A stretch of 9,678 bases of DNA, from assembly GCA_007120565.1 (NCBI GenBank), contig SKNK01000118.1:1-9678 (forward strand). Reading direction: 5' to 3'. Made by a program: the position numbers and the translations under genes. Of the stretch, positions 1-6,811 are shown one piece after another. Below the pieces are notes generated by a model. That model made no database searches. It saw nothing but the letters and a program-made list of their open reading frames with translations, and was not told where the DNA came from. Source of the stretch: Nitriliruptoraceae bacterium. GTDB lineage: Bacteria > Actinomycetota > Nitriliruptoria > Nitriliruptorales > Nitriliruptoraceae. Numbering within the stretch: the first letter of the stretch is position 1; each line of letters opens with the position of its first letter.

Positions 1-306
1 CCTGATAAGCGTCAACCGGCCGTTCGGCCACGGTCGCACCCACCCCAGGCTGGCAGGGTCCGACGCTCGAGCCAGCGCGACGTGGGGAAGGGGCAGAGGT
101 AGACCCTCGGGCTCGCACACGACATCTCCGCGAGCACATCGACGGTGTACACGGGGCCGCAGGCATCCGTCCCTTGGGTTGGTCACCGCCTCGGGGCGCC
201 AGGTATGGTCGGAACTCAGGACCACACCGGCACGCTGGATCGAGGCAGGCGACGGTGCCACTTCCGGTCCATCCGACCTTCGACTCAGCGGTCCCAGGGG
301 GATGCC
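1..306. other. Leader region without a convincing gene
   Basis: I see no supported gene here. The GAF-ANTAR reading frame stays open back to about 145, but those residues do not resemble a domain and a good ribosome binding site favours the start at 307. Two adjacent in-frame stops, TGA and TAA, lie at 3-8, which might be the end of a plus-strand gene entering from the left, but no coding sequence is visible to support it. A short inverted repeat, GGCCG-TT-CGGCC, lies at 18-29. No good sigma-factor hexamer pair was found. Confidence 0.5.
296..302 (+). promoter_or_regulatory. Ribosome binding site deciding the GAF-ANTAR start
   Basis: The purine-rich AGGGGGA sits 4 nt before the ATG at 307. 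It supports that start over in-frame upstream ATGs, whose extension would encode an arginine-rich stretch with no domain. Confidence 0.6.
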
Positions 307-1005
307 ATGGCCGACGGGCTCCACGAGGTTCTCCGCGAGTTCACCAGTGCCCTGCTCAACCCACACGACGTCGACGACCTGCTCGACCGGCTGACCAAAC
401 ACACCCTGAACCTGTTGGATGCCTCCGGGTGCGGCATCATGTTGCAGGACGAGGGCGGTCAGTTGGCCTTCGCCGCGGCGAGTGACGACGACGTGGTCGC
501 GGTAGAACTCCACCAGGAACGCATCAACGAAGGCGCCTGCTTCGATGCGTACCAGCGCAACGAACTCATCGTCGTCCAGGACGTCGAGTCCGGCGGTGAC
601 CGCTGGCCGGGGTACCGCAGGCGCGTGATGGACGCGGGGATGCGCGCGGTTCTCGGGGTCCCGATGAACGCCTGTGGTCAGACCATCGGCGTCATGAACG
701 TCTACCGCCAGAGCCCAGGACCGTGGACCGAGCAGGACGTCGAAGCCGCCGAGATCCTCACCGCCATCGCCGCTGGTTACCTCTTGCACGCCCACGATCT
801 TCGCGAGCACCTGGACCTCACCAAGCAACTGCAGGACGCGATCGGCTCCCGTGATGTGATCGGGCAAGCGAAGGGCATCATCATGGCCCGCGAAGGTGTG
901 GATGCCGACGAGGCGTTCGCGATGCTGCGCACGATCTCGCAGCGCAAGAATCGCAAGCTGCGCGAGGTCGCACAGCTGGTCATCGACGATCAGCTCGACT
1001 CGTAG
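307..1005 (+). CDS. GAF-ANTAR domain regulator (putative RNA-binding antiterminator)
   Basis: A 232-residue cytoplasmic protein. An N-terminal GAF domain covers about residues 20-160, ending in the typical GVPM...GVMNVYR strands and the WTEQDVEAAEILTAIAA helix. An ANTAR domain follows at about 175-225, with the hallmark IGQAKGIIMAREGVDADEAF and a basic QRKNRKLREVA helix. ANTAR domains bind paired hairpins in nascent RNA and prevent termination; GAF domains bind small ligands or sense redox or oxygen state. The GAF-ANTAR order without a receiver domain is common in actinobacteria. The ligand is not predictable here, and I saw no paired hexaloop RNA target nearby. The gene is monocistronic as seen and converges on the hemerythrin-like gene 73 nt away. 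Family assignment is firm; role is inferred from the family. Confidence 0.9.
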   Translation: MADGLHEVLREFTSALLNPHDVDDLLDRLTKHTLNLLDASGCGIMLQDEGGQLAFAAASDDDVVAVELHQERINEGACFDAYQRNELIVVQDVESGGDRWPGYRRRVMDAGMRAVLGVPMNACGQTIGVMNVYRQSPGPWTEQDVEAAEILTAIAAGYLLHAHDLREHLDLTKQLQDAIGSRDVIGQAKGIIMAREGVDADEAFAMLRTISQRKNRKLREVAQLVIDDQLDS

Positions 1006-1078
1006 ACCGAGCCCGCTCTCCCTCCCGCGGGGACTCCTGGCCGAGGCAGCAGGCAGGGAGCTTGGTCGTCTTCGCAGA

Positions 1079-1693
1079 TCAACCCACCGCGGCGTCCGTA
1101 CCACCGACCATCCCCTGCGGCATCCTCACCGGCGAAGCGGGCAGCCAGGGACCGAGCTCAGCGGTTGCTGCATCCCGCAACGCCTCGAGGAGCTCGCTGT
1201 CACCGAGGGTTCGGTCTCTGCCTTGCGAGGGCAGCTCCTTGGCGTGGCGCTCGGCAAGTCGCGCTTGCACGCCGCGGTAGACCTCGGCCAACGCGAACCT
1301 GTCCCGTCGATGGAAGTAGCGGTAGACGAAGGTGAGGATGCCGATCTCCGTGCGCTCCGCGTGGCTGGCGAAGCTCTGGGTAGCCCCGCGCATGAGATCG
1401 CGGAAGCGATCCTCACTCCCAGCCACACCCGCGCGCACGACGTGGTTGGTGATGATCGTGATGTCAGCTCGACGCTCCTCGTGGAGCCCTTCGCGCTGAA
1501 CGATCCCATCGATCACCGGCTGCACGATGACGTCCTCGACGACGAGGTGGGCGGCGAGGTCTGCGGTGAACCGCTCGTGGCGCCGCAGCTGCTCGGCGCC
1601 CACCGGTGGGGGTCCACTGGCCATGCGCTGGAGCGAACGAGCCAGGTCGCGGTGTTCCTGCACCAACACCGCGCAGATGGGTTGTGCGTTCAT
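1079..1693 (-). CDS. Hemerythrin-like HHE domain protein
   Basis: A 204-residue soluble protein. Helix-rich sequence carries the spaced ligands of an HHE cation-binding four-helix bundle: H14 in QEHRDL, H49-x3-E53 in HLVVED, H84 in TNHVV and H111...E116 in HAERTE. H39 and H71 are further candidates. This family binds a non-haem di-iron centre and handles oxygen, nitric oxide or iron; the exact substrate cannot be read from sequence. The start at 1693 was chosen because MNAQPICAVLVQEH begins the first ligand helix and GGAGGG lies about 11 nt upstream. The longer open frame to 2032 is a serine/arginine-rich shadow across the DUF6131-like gene. The C-terminal tail after about residue 165 is not clearly part of the fold. 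It is the last of three minus-strand genes, 196 nt after the DUF6131-like gene, so it may have its own promoter. Confidence 0.82.
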   Translation of the reverse strand: MNAQPICAVLVQEHRDLARSLQRMASGPPPVGAEQLRRHERFTADLAAHLVVEDVIVQPVIDGIVQREGLHEERRADITIITNHVVRAGVAGSEDRFRDLMRGATQSFASHAERTEIGILTFVYRYFHRRDRFALAEVYRGVQARLAERHAKELPSQGRDRTLGDSELLEALRDAATAELGPWLPASPVRMPQGMVGGTDAAVG

Positions 1694-1889
1694 GGGATGG
1701 TCCGCCCTCCGTCGCGTGCACCCCCGAGGCCACTGCGGCTCGGCGAGGCGCCATCGGACCGCAAGAACCCGCTCCCCGCCCTGAGCCTCATCGCTCGGGC
1801 GGCAACCGTCCGTACCGGCACAACCGGACGAGGTCGCGGCGCTTACCTCCAGCACGCGGACCCGGTTCGCGCAGGTCGGGATCCGATGG

Positions 1890-2045
1890 CTAGAAGTAGA
1901 AGCGCGCAGGTCCGACCGAGCGATCGAACAGGCCAAGCACGAGCAGGAGCATCCCGACGCCGGCGAGGATCCAACCGATCGTCCAGAGCACCGCGACGTC
2001 GAGCAGCGCTGCGACGATGAGGAGTACGACACCGAGCATCAACAT
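1890..2045 (-). CDS. DUF6131-like small membrane protein
   Basis: A 51-residue protein, almost entirely hydrophobic, with two likely membrane spans (about residues 3-20 and 23-40) joined by the DVAVLWTIGWIL segment. The tail is short and polar and ends in aromatics (GPARFYF). The pattern MxxLGxxLL...LWTIGxIL...GxxLxxLG plus an aromatic C-terminus fits the short DUF6131 proteins common in actinobacteria, whose function is unknown. Start is ambiguous: ATG at 2045 or the in-frame ATG at 2039. Neither has a strong ribosome binding site, which could mean translation from a weak or leaderless start. It lies between the cysteine-rich gene (145 nt upstream) and the hemerythrin-like gene, all on the same strand. 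Calling it real rests on its composition and family pattern, not on length. Confidence 0.68.
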   Translation of the reverse strand: MLMLGVVLLIVAALLDVAVLWTIGWILAGVGMLLLVLGLFDRSVGPARFYF

Positions 2046-2190
2046 GGGTGGTCCATCGGTCGGGGTGCCCGCTTGGTGCGGCCTCTCGTTCCCCGACAGC
2101 GTCGAGGCAGCACGAAGCCAACGGGCAACAGCGATCCGACCGTTCGGTGCCAACCTCACTCGACCGAACTGGACCCGGGCTCGATCCGCT

Positions 2191-2397
2191 TCAGATGCCG
2201 CTGCTCCGAGCCACGGTCCACGCGGCATCGGGCCGGCACAACACCCGTGGCTGCTCGGTCAGCAGGTCGACCTCCAGCAACCAGCTGCAGCCCTCGCACT
2301 CAGCGAGATCAGCCTCTCCGCCACGCAGTTCACAGCGCACCTTGCCGTCGACCACCGGGCGGGCCCACCATCCCGACCACCGTGTCCACCGTCCCAT
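2191..2397 (-). CDS. Small four-cysteine protein, possible metal-binding knuckle
   Basis: A 68-residue soluble protein, function not known. After a tryptophan-rich N-terminus (GRWTRWSGWWARP) come four cysteines: C22, C34, C37 (an ECEGC CxxC turn) and C54, in the frame VRCELRG-x7-CEGCSWLLEVDL-x8-VLCRP. I recall similar short C-x11-C-x2-C-x16-C proteins as uncharacterised in high-G+C actinobacteria; the spacing would suit zinc or another metal, or redox thiols, but this is inference. A ribosome binding site (AGGGAG, 2405-2410) lies 7 nt before the ATG, stronger than most in this window, which is the main reason to call the gene. Upstream lie two DosR-type palindromes with spacing that suits activation of this gene. 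It is the first gene of the minus-strand run that includes the DUF6131-like and hemerythrin-like genes. Confidence 0.7.
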   Translation of the reverse strand: MGRWTRWSGWWARPVVDGKVRCELRGGEADLAECEGCSWLLEVDLLTEQPRVLCRPDAAWTVARSSGI

Positions 2398-2404
2398 CTC
2401 ACCG

Positions 2405-2410
2405 CTCCCT
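2405..2410 (-). promoter_or_regulatory. Ribosome binding site of the four-cysteine protein
   Basis: AGGGAG on the minus strand, 7 nt before the ATG at 2397. It supports both the existence and the start of this short gene. Confidence 0.65.
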
Positions 2411-2455
2411 GTCGTGTTTGCGTCCGAGCATGACGATGCGGCGTCGGGGCCGCCG

Positions 2456-2469
2456 GGGCCGAACGTCCC
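2456..2469. promoter_or_regulatory. DosR/DevR-type box 1 (proximal to the minus-strand gene)
   Basis: GGGCCGAACGTCCC on the plus strand, which is GGGACGTTCGGCCC on the minus strand. The half-sites GGGAC and GGCCC are separated by 4 bp, as in the DosR consensus of M. tuberculosis (GGGACT-WW-AGTCCC core). Its centre lies about 42 nt upstream of position 2420 on the minus strand; a TSS there would leave a 23-nt leader to the ATG at 2397, with a weak minus-10-like CATGCT at 2427-2432. The match is seen directly; the regulator is inferred. Confidence 0.6.
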
Positions 2470-2475
2470 TTCTCA

Positions 2476-2491
2476 ACGGACCTAGGTCCGT
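2476..2491. promoter_or_regulatory. DosR/DevR-type box 2, perfect 16-bp palindrome
   Basis: ACGGACCTAGGTCCGT is a perfect palindrome. Its core CGGAC-CTAG-GTCCG matches the DosR half-sites at four of five positions each, with the required 4-bp spacer. Its centre is 21 bp from the centre of box 1, two helical turns, the arrangement used when DosR dimers bind side by side. It is about 155 nt upstream of the M50 protease start and about 80 nt upstream of the minus-strand gene, so either or both could be targets. Confidence 0.6.
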
Positions 2492-2517
2492 GGGGCTCCG
2501 GCGCCGTAGACATCGCC

Positions 2518-2535
2518 GGATCGGCGGGATCGGCG
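2518..2535 (+). repeat. Tandem 9-bp direct repeat
   Basis: GGATCGGCG occurs twice head to tail in the leader of the M50 protease gene. It may be chance in G+C-rich DNA; no function is assigned. Confidence 0.4.
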
Positions 2536-2537
2536 AG

Positions 2538-2558
2538 GGGTTGGGGTCTTCGCAACCC
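2538..2558 (+). other. Small hairpin in the protease leader
   Basis: GGGTTG (2538-2543) and CAACCC (2553-2558) can pair around a 9-nt loop. It lies about 88 nt before the protease start. There is no U-tract, so it is not a convincing terminator; it could be a leader structure or chance. Confidence 0.3.
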
Positions 2559-2645
2559 AACGAACGAAGGACTCCGGACCCGTGCACAGAACGATCGGGT
2601 AGCGCACCATCGCGGTAGGGACGTCGACTCCCCAAGGAGGAGGCC

Positions 2646-3767
2646 ATGAACGAGACCCTGCGGCTCGGCACGATCTGGGGGGTCCGCGTCGGCGTCAACT
2701 GGAGCGTGCTGGTCATCTTCACGCTCCTGCTGGTAGGCCTGGCAGCCGGCAACCTTCCGGCCCTCTCCCCCGACCGGTCACCCGTCACCTACGCGGTCGC
2801 CGGAACCGCAGCCGCGATCGTCTTCTTCCTCTCCCTGCTCGCCCACGAGCTCGCTCACGCGCTCGTGGCACAGCGCGAGGGCATCGAGGTCGAAGGGATC
2901 ACCCTGTGGCTGTTCGGCGGGGTTGCCCGGCTCACGGGAGAAGCCGCAACGCCCGGCGCTGACCTTCGTGTCGCCGGGGTTGGCCCCATCGTCAGCCTGC
3001 TGCTCGGCGCGGTCTTCGGCACCCTTGCGATCGCCGCTGCCTGGCTCGGAGTCGACACCTTGCTCGTCGGGGTGCTGATGTGGCTCGGGCTCATCAACGT
3101 CGTCCTCGCCGTGTTCAACCTGGTGCCGGCTGCCCCCCTCGATGGCGGCCGCATCCTGCGAGCGCTGCTGTGGTGGCGAACCGGCGACCGAACGAAGGCC
3201 GCAGTGTCGGCAGCACGGGCAGGCCGCGGGTTCGGTTTCCTGTTGGTCGTGGTCGGCATCAGCTCGGTGCTGTTCCTACCGGGGATCGGCCTGCTGTGGT
3301 TCGCCCTCATCGGATGGTTCATCGCCTCTGCGGCGAGCGCCGAGGAGCAACAGGCCCGGATCCAACACTCACTGCAAGGACTGACCGTCGCGGACGTGAT
3401 GACCCACGACCCGCTCACGGTGCCACCGGATCTTCCCGTTGCCCGCCTGCTGGACGAGTTCGTGCTCCGTCACCGGCACTCCGCCTACCCGGTGACCGAT
3501 GGTTGGGGGCGACCGTTGGGGCTGGTCACGCTCGACCGGATCCGCAACCTCGAGGCCGACCAGCGCGCTGCCGTGCCGGTCTCCCACATCGCGGCAGGCA
3601 AGGGCGAGGTTGCGGTCGCTGACCCAACGGAGCTGCTCATCGATGTCCTTCCACGCCTGTCCCAGGGCGACCGTCGCATCCTCGTCGTCCGGGACGGCTT
3701 CCTCGTCGGCCTCGTCACCGCAACCGACGTCACACGAACCCTGGAGATCGGCGACCTGCGCGGATAG
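2646..3767 (+). CDS. Site-2 protease (M50) with two CBS domains, Rv2625c/Rip3-like
   Basis: A 373-residue membrane zinc metalloprotease expected to cut substrates within the membrane. The zinc site is HELAH (H67, E68, H71) inside a span at about 50-75; the second metal motif is NLVPAAPLDGGR (N158, D166). Likely spans: 18-36, 50-75, 108-132, 138-160, 197-212 and 213-230. Two cytoplasmic CBS domains follow, beginning with TVADVMTHDPLTVPPD (about 247) and running to the end; CBS pairs usually bind adenine nucleotides and gate activity. The M50-plus-CBS order and length match M. tuberculosis Rv2625c, a DosR regulon gene. AAGGAGGAGG at 2634-2643 supports the ATG at 2646. All catalytic residues are present, so it should be active. 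The substrate is unknown; no anti-sigma factor is nearby. The lysoplasmalogenase-like gene follows after 128 nt. Confidence 0.92.
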   Translation: MNETLRLGTIWGVRVGVNWSVLVIFTLLLVGLAAGNLPALSPDRSPVTYAVAGTAAAIVFFLSLLAHELAHALVAQREGIEVEGITLWLFGGVARLTGEAATPGADLRVAGVGPIVSLLLGAVFGTLAIAAAWLGVDTLLVGVLMWLGLINVVLAVFNLVPAAPLDGGRILRALLWWRTGDRTKAAVSAARAGRGFGFLLVVVGISSVLFLPGIGLLWFALIGWFIASAASAEEQQARIQHSLQGLTVADVMTHDPLTVPPDLPVARLLDEFVLRHRHSAYPVTDGWGRPLGLVTLDRIRNLEADQRAAVPVSHIAAGKGEVAVADPTELLIDVLPRLSQGDRRILVVRDGFLVGLVTATDVTRTLEIGDLRG

Positions 3768-3880
3768 CCCCACCCGAACGACGCCTCTCACAGCAGGCCC
3801 GACACCAGGTCGATCCGGGTCGTTGGCGTACGGTTCACGAGTGTGGGCCTCGGCGTCGCGGCGCCACGGTCCGAACCACC

Positions 3881-3888
3881 AGGAGAGG
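3881..3888 (+). promoter_or_regulatory. Ribosome binding site deciding a GTG start
   Basis: AGGAGAGG lies 7 nt before the GTG at 3896 and fixes the start of the YhhN-family gene. Confidence 0.7.
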
Positions 3889-3895
3889 CGAGAAC

Positions 3896-4606
3896 GTGAC
3901 GATCGACCAGACGGCGGATCTGGCCCGGATCAGGCGCGCGTCCATCTTCTGGCTCGCCTTCCTCGCCGTCAGCGCGGCTCACCTGGCGGGCCACCTCTTC
4001 CCGCTCGGCGACCTGGATCTCGCGACCAAGCCGCTGTTGATGCCGATGCTGCTCACGTGGTTCCTGCTGGTGACGCGTCGAGGACGTCTCCGCACGCTGG
4101 TGGGCATCGGGCTGGGGCTGTCGTGGCTCGGCGATCTTGGGCTCATGCCGAGCGGCGAGGCCTGGTTCCTGGCCGGCTTGGGCGCGTTCCTCCTCGCACA
4201 ACTGACCTACGCCGTGGCTTTCTGGCCGTATCGCTCCCGGAGCGTCGTCACTCGCCCCCTTGCGACGGCGCCGTACGTGCTCGGCCTCGTCGTGCTGCTG
4301 GCGGCCCTGTGGGGGGAGCTCGGGGAGATGCGACTACCGGTCATCGCCTACGCGCTGGCGATCATCACGATGGCCATCCTGGCGACCGGCCTCGGTTCGA
4401 CCGTCGCGATCGGAGCGATCCTGTTCGTCGTCTCCGACACGTTGATAGCGGTCGACTCCGTGACCGACCTGTACCGCCTCCCCGCGCACGGCTTCTGGGT
4501 GATGCTCACCTACCTGCTTGCGCAGGCGTTGATCGCAAGAGGCGTCAGCGGGGCCACACAGGCGCGTGGCGGCCACTCGGCGACCGACCCTGCCCGGGTC
4601 AACTGA
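3896..4606 (+). CDS. YhhN/TMEM86 family membrane protein, putative lysoplasmalogenase
   Basis: A 236-residue integral membrane protein with about seven or eight hydrophobic spans. It carries the conserved polar residues of the YhhN family in order: TKPLLMP (K45, P46), SWLGDLGLM (D80), the LGAFLLAQLTY helix, FVVSDTLIA (S180, D181) and MLTYLLAQALIARG (Y206, Q210). Characterised animal members (TMEM86A/B) hydrolyse the vinyl ether bond of lysoplasmalogens; in most bacteria the activity is unproven, so the substrate is an inference. The start is GTG at 3896. The stop at 4604-4606 overlaps the end of the DUF302 gene on the other strand by 8 nt. It may be cotranscribed with the protease gene, 128 nt upstream, since I see no terminator in the gap. 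Confidence 0.82.
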   Translation: MTIDQTADLARIRRASIFWLAFLAVSAAHLAGHLFPLGDLDLATKPLLMPMLLTWFLLVTRRGRLRTLVGIGLGLSWLGDLGLMPSGEAWFLAGLGAFLLAQLTYAVAFWPYRSRSVVTRPLATAPYVLGLVVLLAALWGELGEMRLPVIAYALAIITMAILATGLGSTVAIGAILFVVSDTLIAVDSVTDLYRLPAHGFWVMLTYLLAQALIARGVSGATQARGGHSATDPARVN

Positions 4607-5000
4607 CCGCGGCCGCCAGGACACGTTCGAGTTCGTCGCGCACCTGTGTCGCGATGCGGGTCATCTCGGGAACCTCCGCCAGGGCCATCATCGCGTTGGG
4701 GTCGATCGCGATCAGTTCGCTGCCGCCCTCCGGGTGTTCCCGCACGACGACGTTGCAGGGGAGCAGCCCGCCGATCGCCGGATCGATCTCGATGGCCTGG
4801 TGCGCATAGGGCGGCTTGCACGCACCGAGGATCCGGTAGGGAGCCACCTCGACGTCAAGCTTGGCTCGGAGGGTCGCCTGCACGTCGATCTCGGTGAGGA
4901 CGCCGAACCCCTCATCGGCGAGGGCGGCGCGTACACGCGCTTCCGCCTCCTCTGGCGTGACATCGATGCGCTGACGGAGCACGTACCGATCGAGCTGCAT
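4599..5000 (-). CDS. DUF302 family protein
   Basis: A 133-residue soluble protein matching the DUF302 (TT1751-type) fold throughout: an N-terminal helix (TPEEAEARVRAALADEGF), the signature GVLTEIDVQATLRAKLDV at about 33-50, PYRILGACKPPYAHQAIEIDP at 54-74, and the GLLPCNVVVRE strand near 78-88. C61 and C82 are in the two conserved motifs and may lie close together. The molecular function of the family is unknown, though members often sit beside redox, sulfur or heavy-metal genes. AGGAGGAA at 5004-5011 supports the ATG at 5000. It converges and overlaps with the lysoplasmalogenase-like gene. It is 126 nt downstream of the chemotaxis receptor on the same strand. Confidence 0.88.
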   Translation of the reverse strand: MQLDRYVLRQRIDVTPEEAEARVRAALADEGFGVLTEIDVQATLRAKLDVEVAPYRILGACKPPYAHQAIEIDPAIGGLLPCNVVVREHPEGGSELIAIDPNAMMALAEVPEMTRIATQVRDELERVLAAAVS

Positions 5001-5085
5001 GCGCTTCCTCCTGGCCGGGGCTCGGTGGCGATGCGATCACCACCACTCCTCGGGTAACGCTGCAGATCCGCCAGGCATGCCCGCG

Positions 5086-5117
5086 CGGGTTGCGACACCA
5101 GCGCCGAGACCAACCCG
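5086..5117 (-). terminator. Possible weak terminator after the chemotaxis receptor
   Basis: CGGGTTG (5086-5092) and CAACCCG (5111-5117) form a 7-bp inverted repeat with an 18-nt loop, 9 nt beyond the receptor stop. There is no T-tract, and the loop is long, so this is tentative. If it works, it separates the receptor from the DUF302 gene. Confidence 0.25.
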
Positions 5118-5126
5118 GCACGGAGC

Positions 5127-6668
5127 TCAGCCGACGACGACGAGCCGTTCGGCTCGATCGTCCCGAGGATCCTCGGGAAGAGGTTCGTGGCTGGGATCAG
5201 CCCCCACGCCCCCACGCGGCGGCTCGGCTCCCCCGTCGCGAGCCGAGGCGCCGTCCAACAGCGCCGTCAACGACAGGGAAACCTCGGCCAACCGAGCCGC
5301 GGACAGGTGGACCTCTCCCGCTCGCCGTGTCACGGTCTCGGTCGCCTGGGCAACCTCGGCGATGTTGCCAGCGATCTGCTGCGCACCGCCTGCGGCCTGG
5401 TTCATGCTGCGACCTACCTCGCCGGTACTGGCTGACTGTTCCTCGACGGCTGCAGCGATCGTGGACTGCAGGAGCGCGATCCGATCGATGACCCCAGCGA
5501 TACTGCTGATCGCCTCGTGTGCTGCCCGAGTCTCGGTCTGGATCGAACCGACGCGGGTCGCGATGTCTTCGGTCGCTTGCGCGGTCTGCTGAGCGAGCTG
5601 CTTGACCTCGCCCGCGACGACCGCGAACCCCTTGCCAGCCTCGCCGGCCCTGGCGGCTTCGATGGTTGCGTTGAGCGCGAGGAGGTTGGTCTGCTCGGCG
5701 ATCGACGTGACCACCTCGACGACACGACCGATCTGTTCCCCCGCCTCCTCGAGTTGCCCCAGCTGCGCGGAGGTCGCCCGGACCCGCTCGACCGCTTCTG
5801 TGGCGACGGTGCTGGCCTCGCTGGCGCTTCGAGCGATCTCGTCGACGCTCGCTTCGGTCTCTTCGGTCGCCGCAGCGACCGAAGAGACGTTCGCGCTGAC
5901 CTCATCGCCAGCCTGCGCGGCGTCGCCCGCGATCCGAGAGGTGTCGTCCGCGTCACCGGAGAGCGCATCAGAGACCGAGCGCAGGGTCGTCGCCTCCTCG
6001 GCCACGCGGCCGGCAGCATCCCGGACGGACCTGGCGATCCCACGGGCGAACCACCATCCTCCGATCACCGCCAGCGCCGCGACGATCAGGACCGTCGCGA
6101 TCGTGGCCAACTGGTTCCTGGCCGACGCCTCCGTAAGTCGTGTCTCGAGGGCAGACAGTTCGGCGTCCTGGGCAGCGACCAGTCCTTCGACGCTCGCGAT
6201 GAGTGCATCAGTGACCCCACCGGTCTCGAGGGCATGCCGGCGACGCGCCTCGGTGAGATCCCCGCGTCCTGCTGCAGCACGGATGTCGGCGTAGACCTCG
6301 GACGCGACGGTCTCGGCCTCCACCACCTGGCGCACGGCAGCATCGTCAGCTGCGCCCACCTCGGAGAGGTGGTCGACAGCTCCTGCCACGACCTCGTTGG
6401 CGGCTTCGAGGTCCTCGAGCACGCGGCCTCGCACGCCGGACAGATCGGCACCGAGCGCCTGGAGGGCCAGGGCGTCCCGCTGGAGTACGGCGACGTGGAG
6501 CTCCCGGGCAGCGTCGCTCGTGGCCTGGATCTCCTCTCGAGCGGCCTGCGCCGCGGCGTCGGTGCGGTCACCGTCGATCACCCGCTGGGCGGCGACACCG
6601 AGGAACACCACGATGAGCAGGATGAAGGCCAGCACGATGCGGCCTTGGAGTGAGCGTCTCGACAGCAT
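5127..6668 (-). CDS. Methyl-accepting chemotaxis protein
   Basis: A 513-residue inner-membrane receptor. The first span is at about 11-28 and the second at about 187-207. Between them is a helical external domain of about 155 residues, probably a four-helix bundle with unknown ligand. The cytoplasmic signalling hairpin covers about 255-460, with the conserved tip EQTNLLALNATIEAARAGEA (325-344) and FAVVAGEVKQLAQQT that bind CheA and CheW. AATEETEASVDEIA (267-279) and AAVEEQSAST resemble methylation helices. The tail is acidic and proline-rich, without a CheR-tethering NWETF pentapeptide. No standard HAMP with its conserved proline is seen after span two; the chain passes straight into the coiled coil. 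The ATG at 6668 is preceded by GGAG with a 7-nt gap. No chemotaxis or flagellar genes are in the window, so it is an orphan receptor. Confidence 0.93.
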   Translation of the reverse strand: MLSRRSLQGRIVLAFILLIVVFLGVAAQRVIDGDRTDAAAQAAREEIQATSDAARELHVAVLQRDALALQALGADLSGVRGRVLEDLEAANEVVAGAVDHLSEVGAADDAAVRQVVEAETVASEVYADIRAAAGRGDLTEARRRHALETGGVTDALIASVEGLVAAQDAELSALETRLTEASARNQLATIATVLIVAALAVIGGWWFARGIARSVRDAAGRVAEEATTLRSVSDALSGDADDTSRIAGDAAQAGDEVSANVSSVAAATEETEASVDEIARSASEASTVATEAVERVRATSAQLGQLEEAGEQIGRVVEVVTSIAEQTNLLALNATIEAARAGEAGKGFAVVAGEVKQLAQQTAQATEDIATRVGSIQTETRAAHEAISSIAGVIDRIALLQSTIAAAVEEQSASTGEVGRSMNQAAGGAQQIAGNIAEVAQATETVTRRAGEVHLSAARLAEVSLSLTALLDGASARDGGAEPPRGGVGADPSHEPLPEDPRDDRAERLVVVG

Positions 6669-6811
6669 CGGTGGTCTCCGGCTCGATGAACCCAGTGCAG
6701 TAGCCCTGTCGGCCGGGATCGTCCTCCCACGACCGCTCCGCCATCCGATCCCACCAACGTGCGCCTATCGCACACTCAGGCGAACGTCCCCCGGAGCGGC
6801 GGAAGCTACTG

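Noticed and set aside
17..30. CGGCCGTTCGGCCA, which shares GTTCGGCC with the minus strand of DosR-type box 1
   Set aside because: The left half-site has a poor match, it stands alone, and it is about 280 nt from the nearest recognised start. Simple G+C-rich self-complementarity is a sufficient explanation.
176..206. GGGTT ... GGTAT resembling a sigma-B-type promoter before the GAF-ANTAR gene
   Set aside because: The spacing between the two elements is 21 nt, too long for that promoter class.
1006..1078. Possible terminator between the convergent GAF-ANTAR and hemerythrin-like genes (CCCT ... AGGG pairing)
   Set aside because: The stem is short and bulged with a loop of about 30 nt and no T-tract.
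896..2020. Long plus-strand open frame of 374 codons
   Set aside because: It overlaps the GAF-ANTAR gene and runs antisense to the hemerythrin-like and DUF6131-like genes, with arginine/serine-rich composition typical of an out-of-frame shadow in high-G+C DNA.
5517..6653. 378-codon plus-strand frame opposite the chemotaxis receptor
   Set aside because: It is antisense to a clear receptor with intact signalling motifs and shows no domain of its own.
6777..6790. CGAACGTCCC upstream of the chemotaxis receptor, identical over 10 nt to part of DosR-type box 1
   Set aside because: Only one half-site is good; the partner half (CAGGC) matches poorly, so it is not a credible dimer site on its own.
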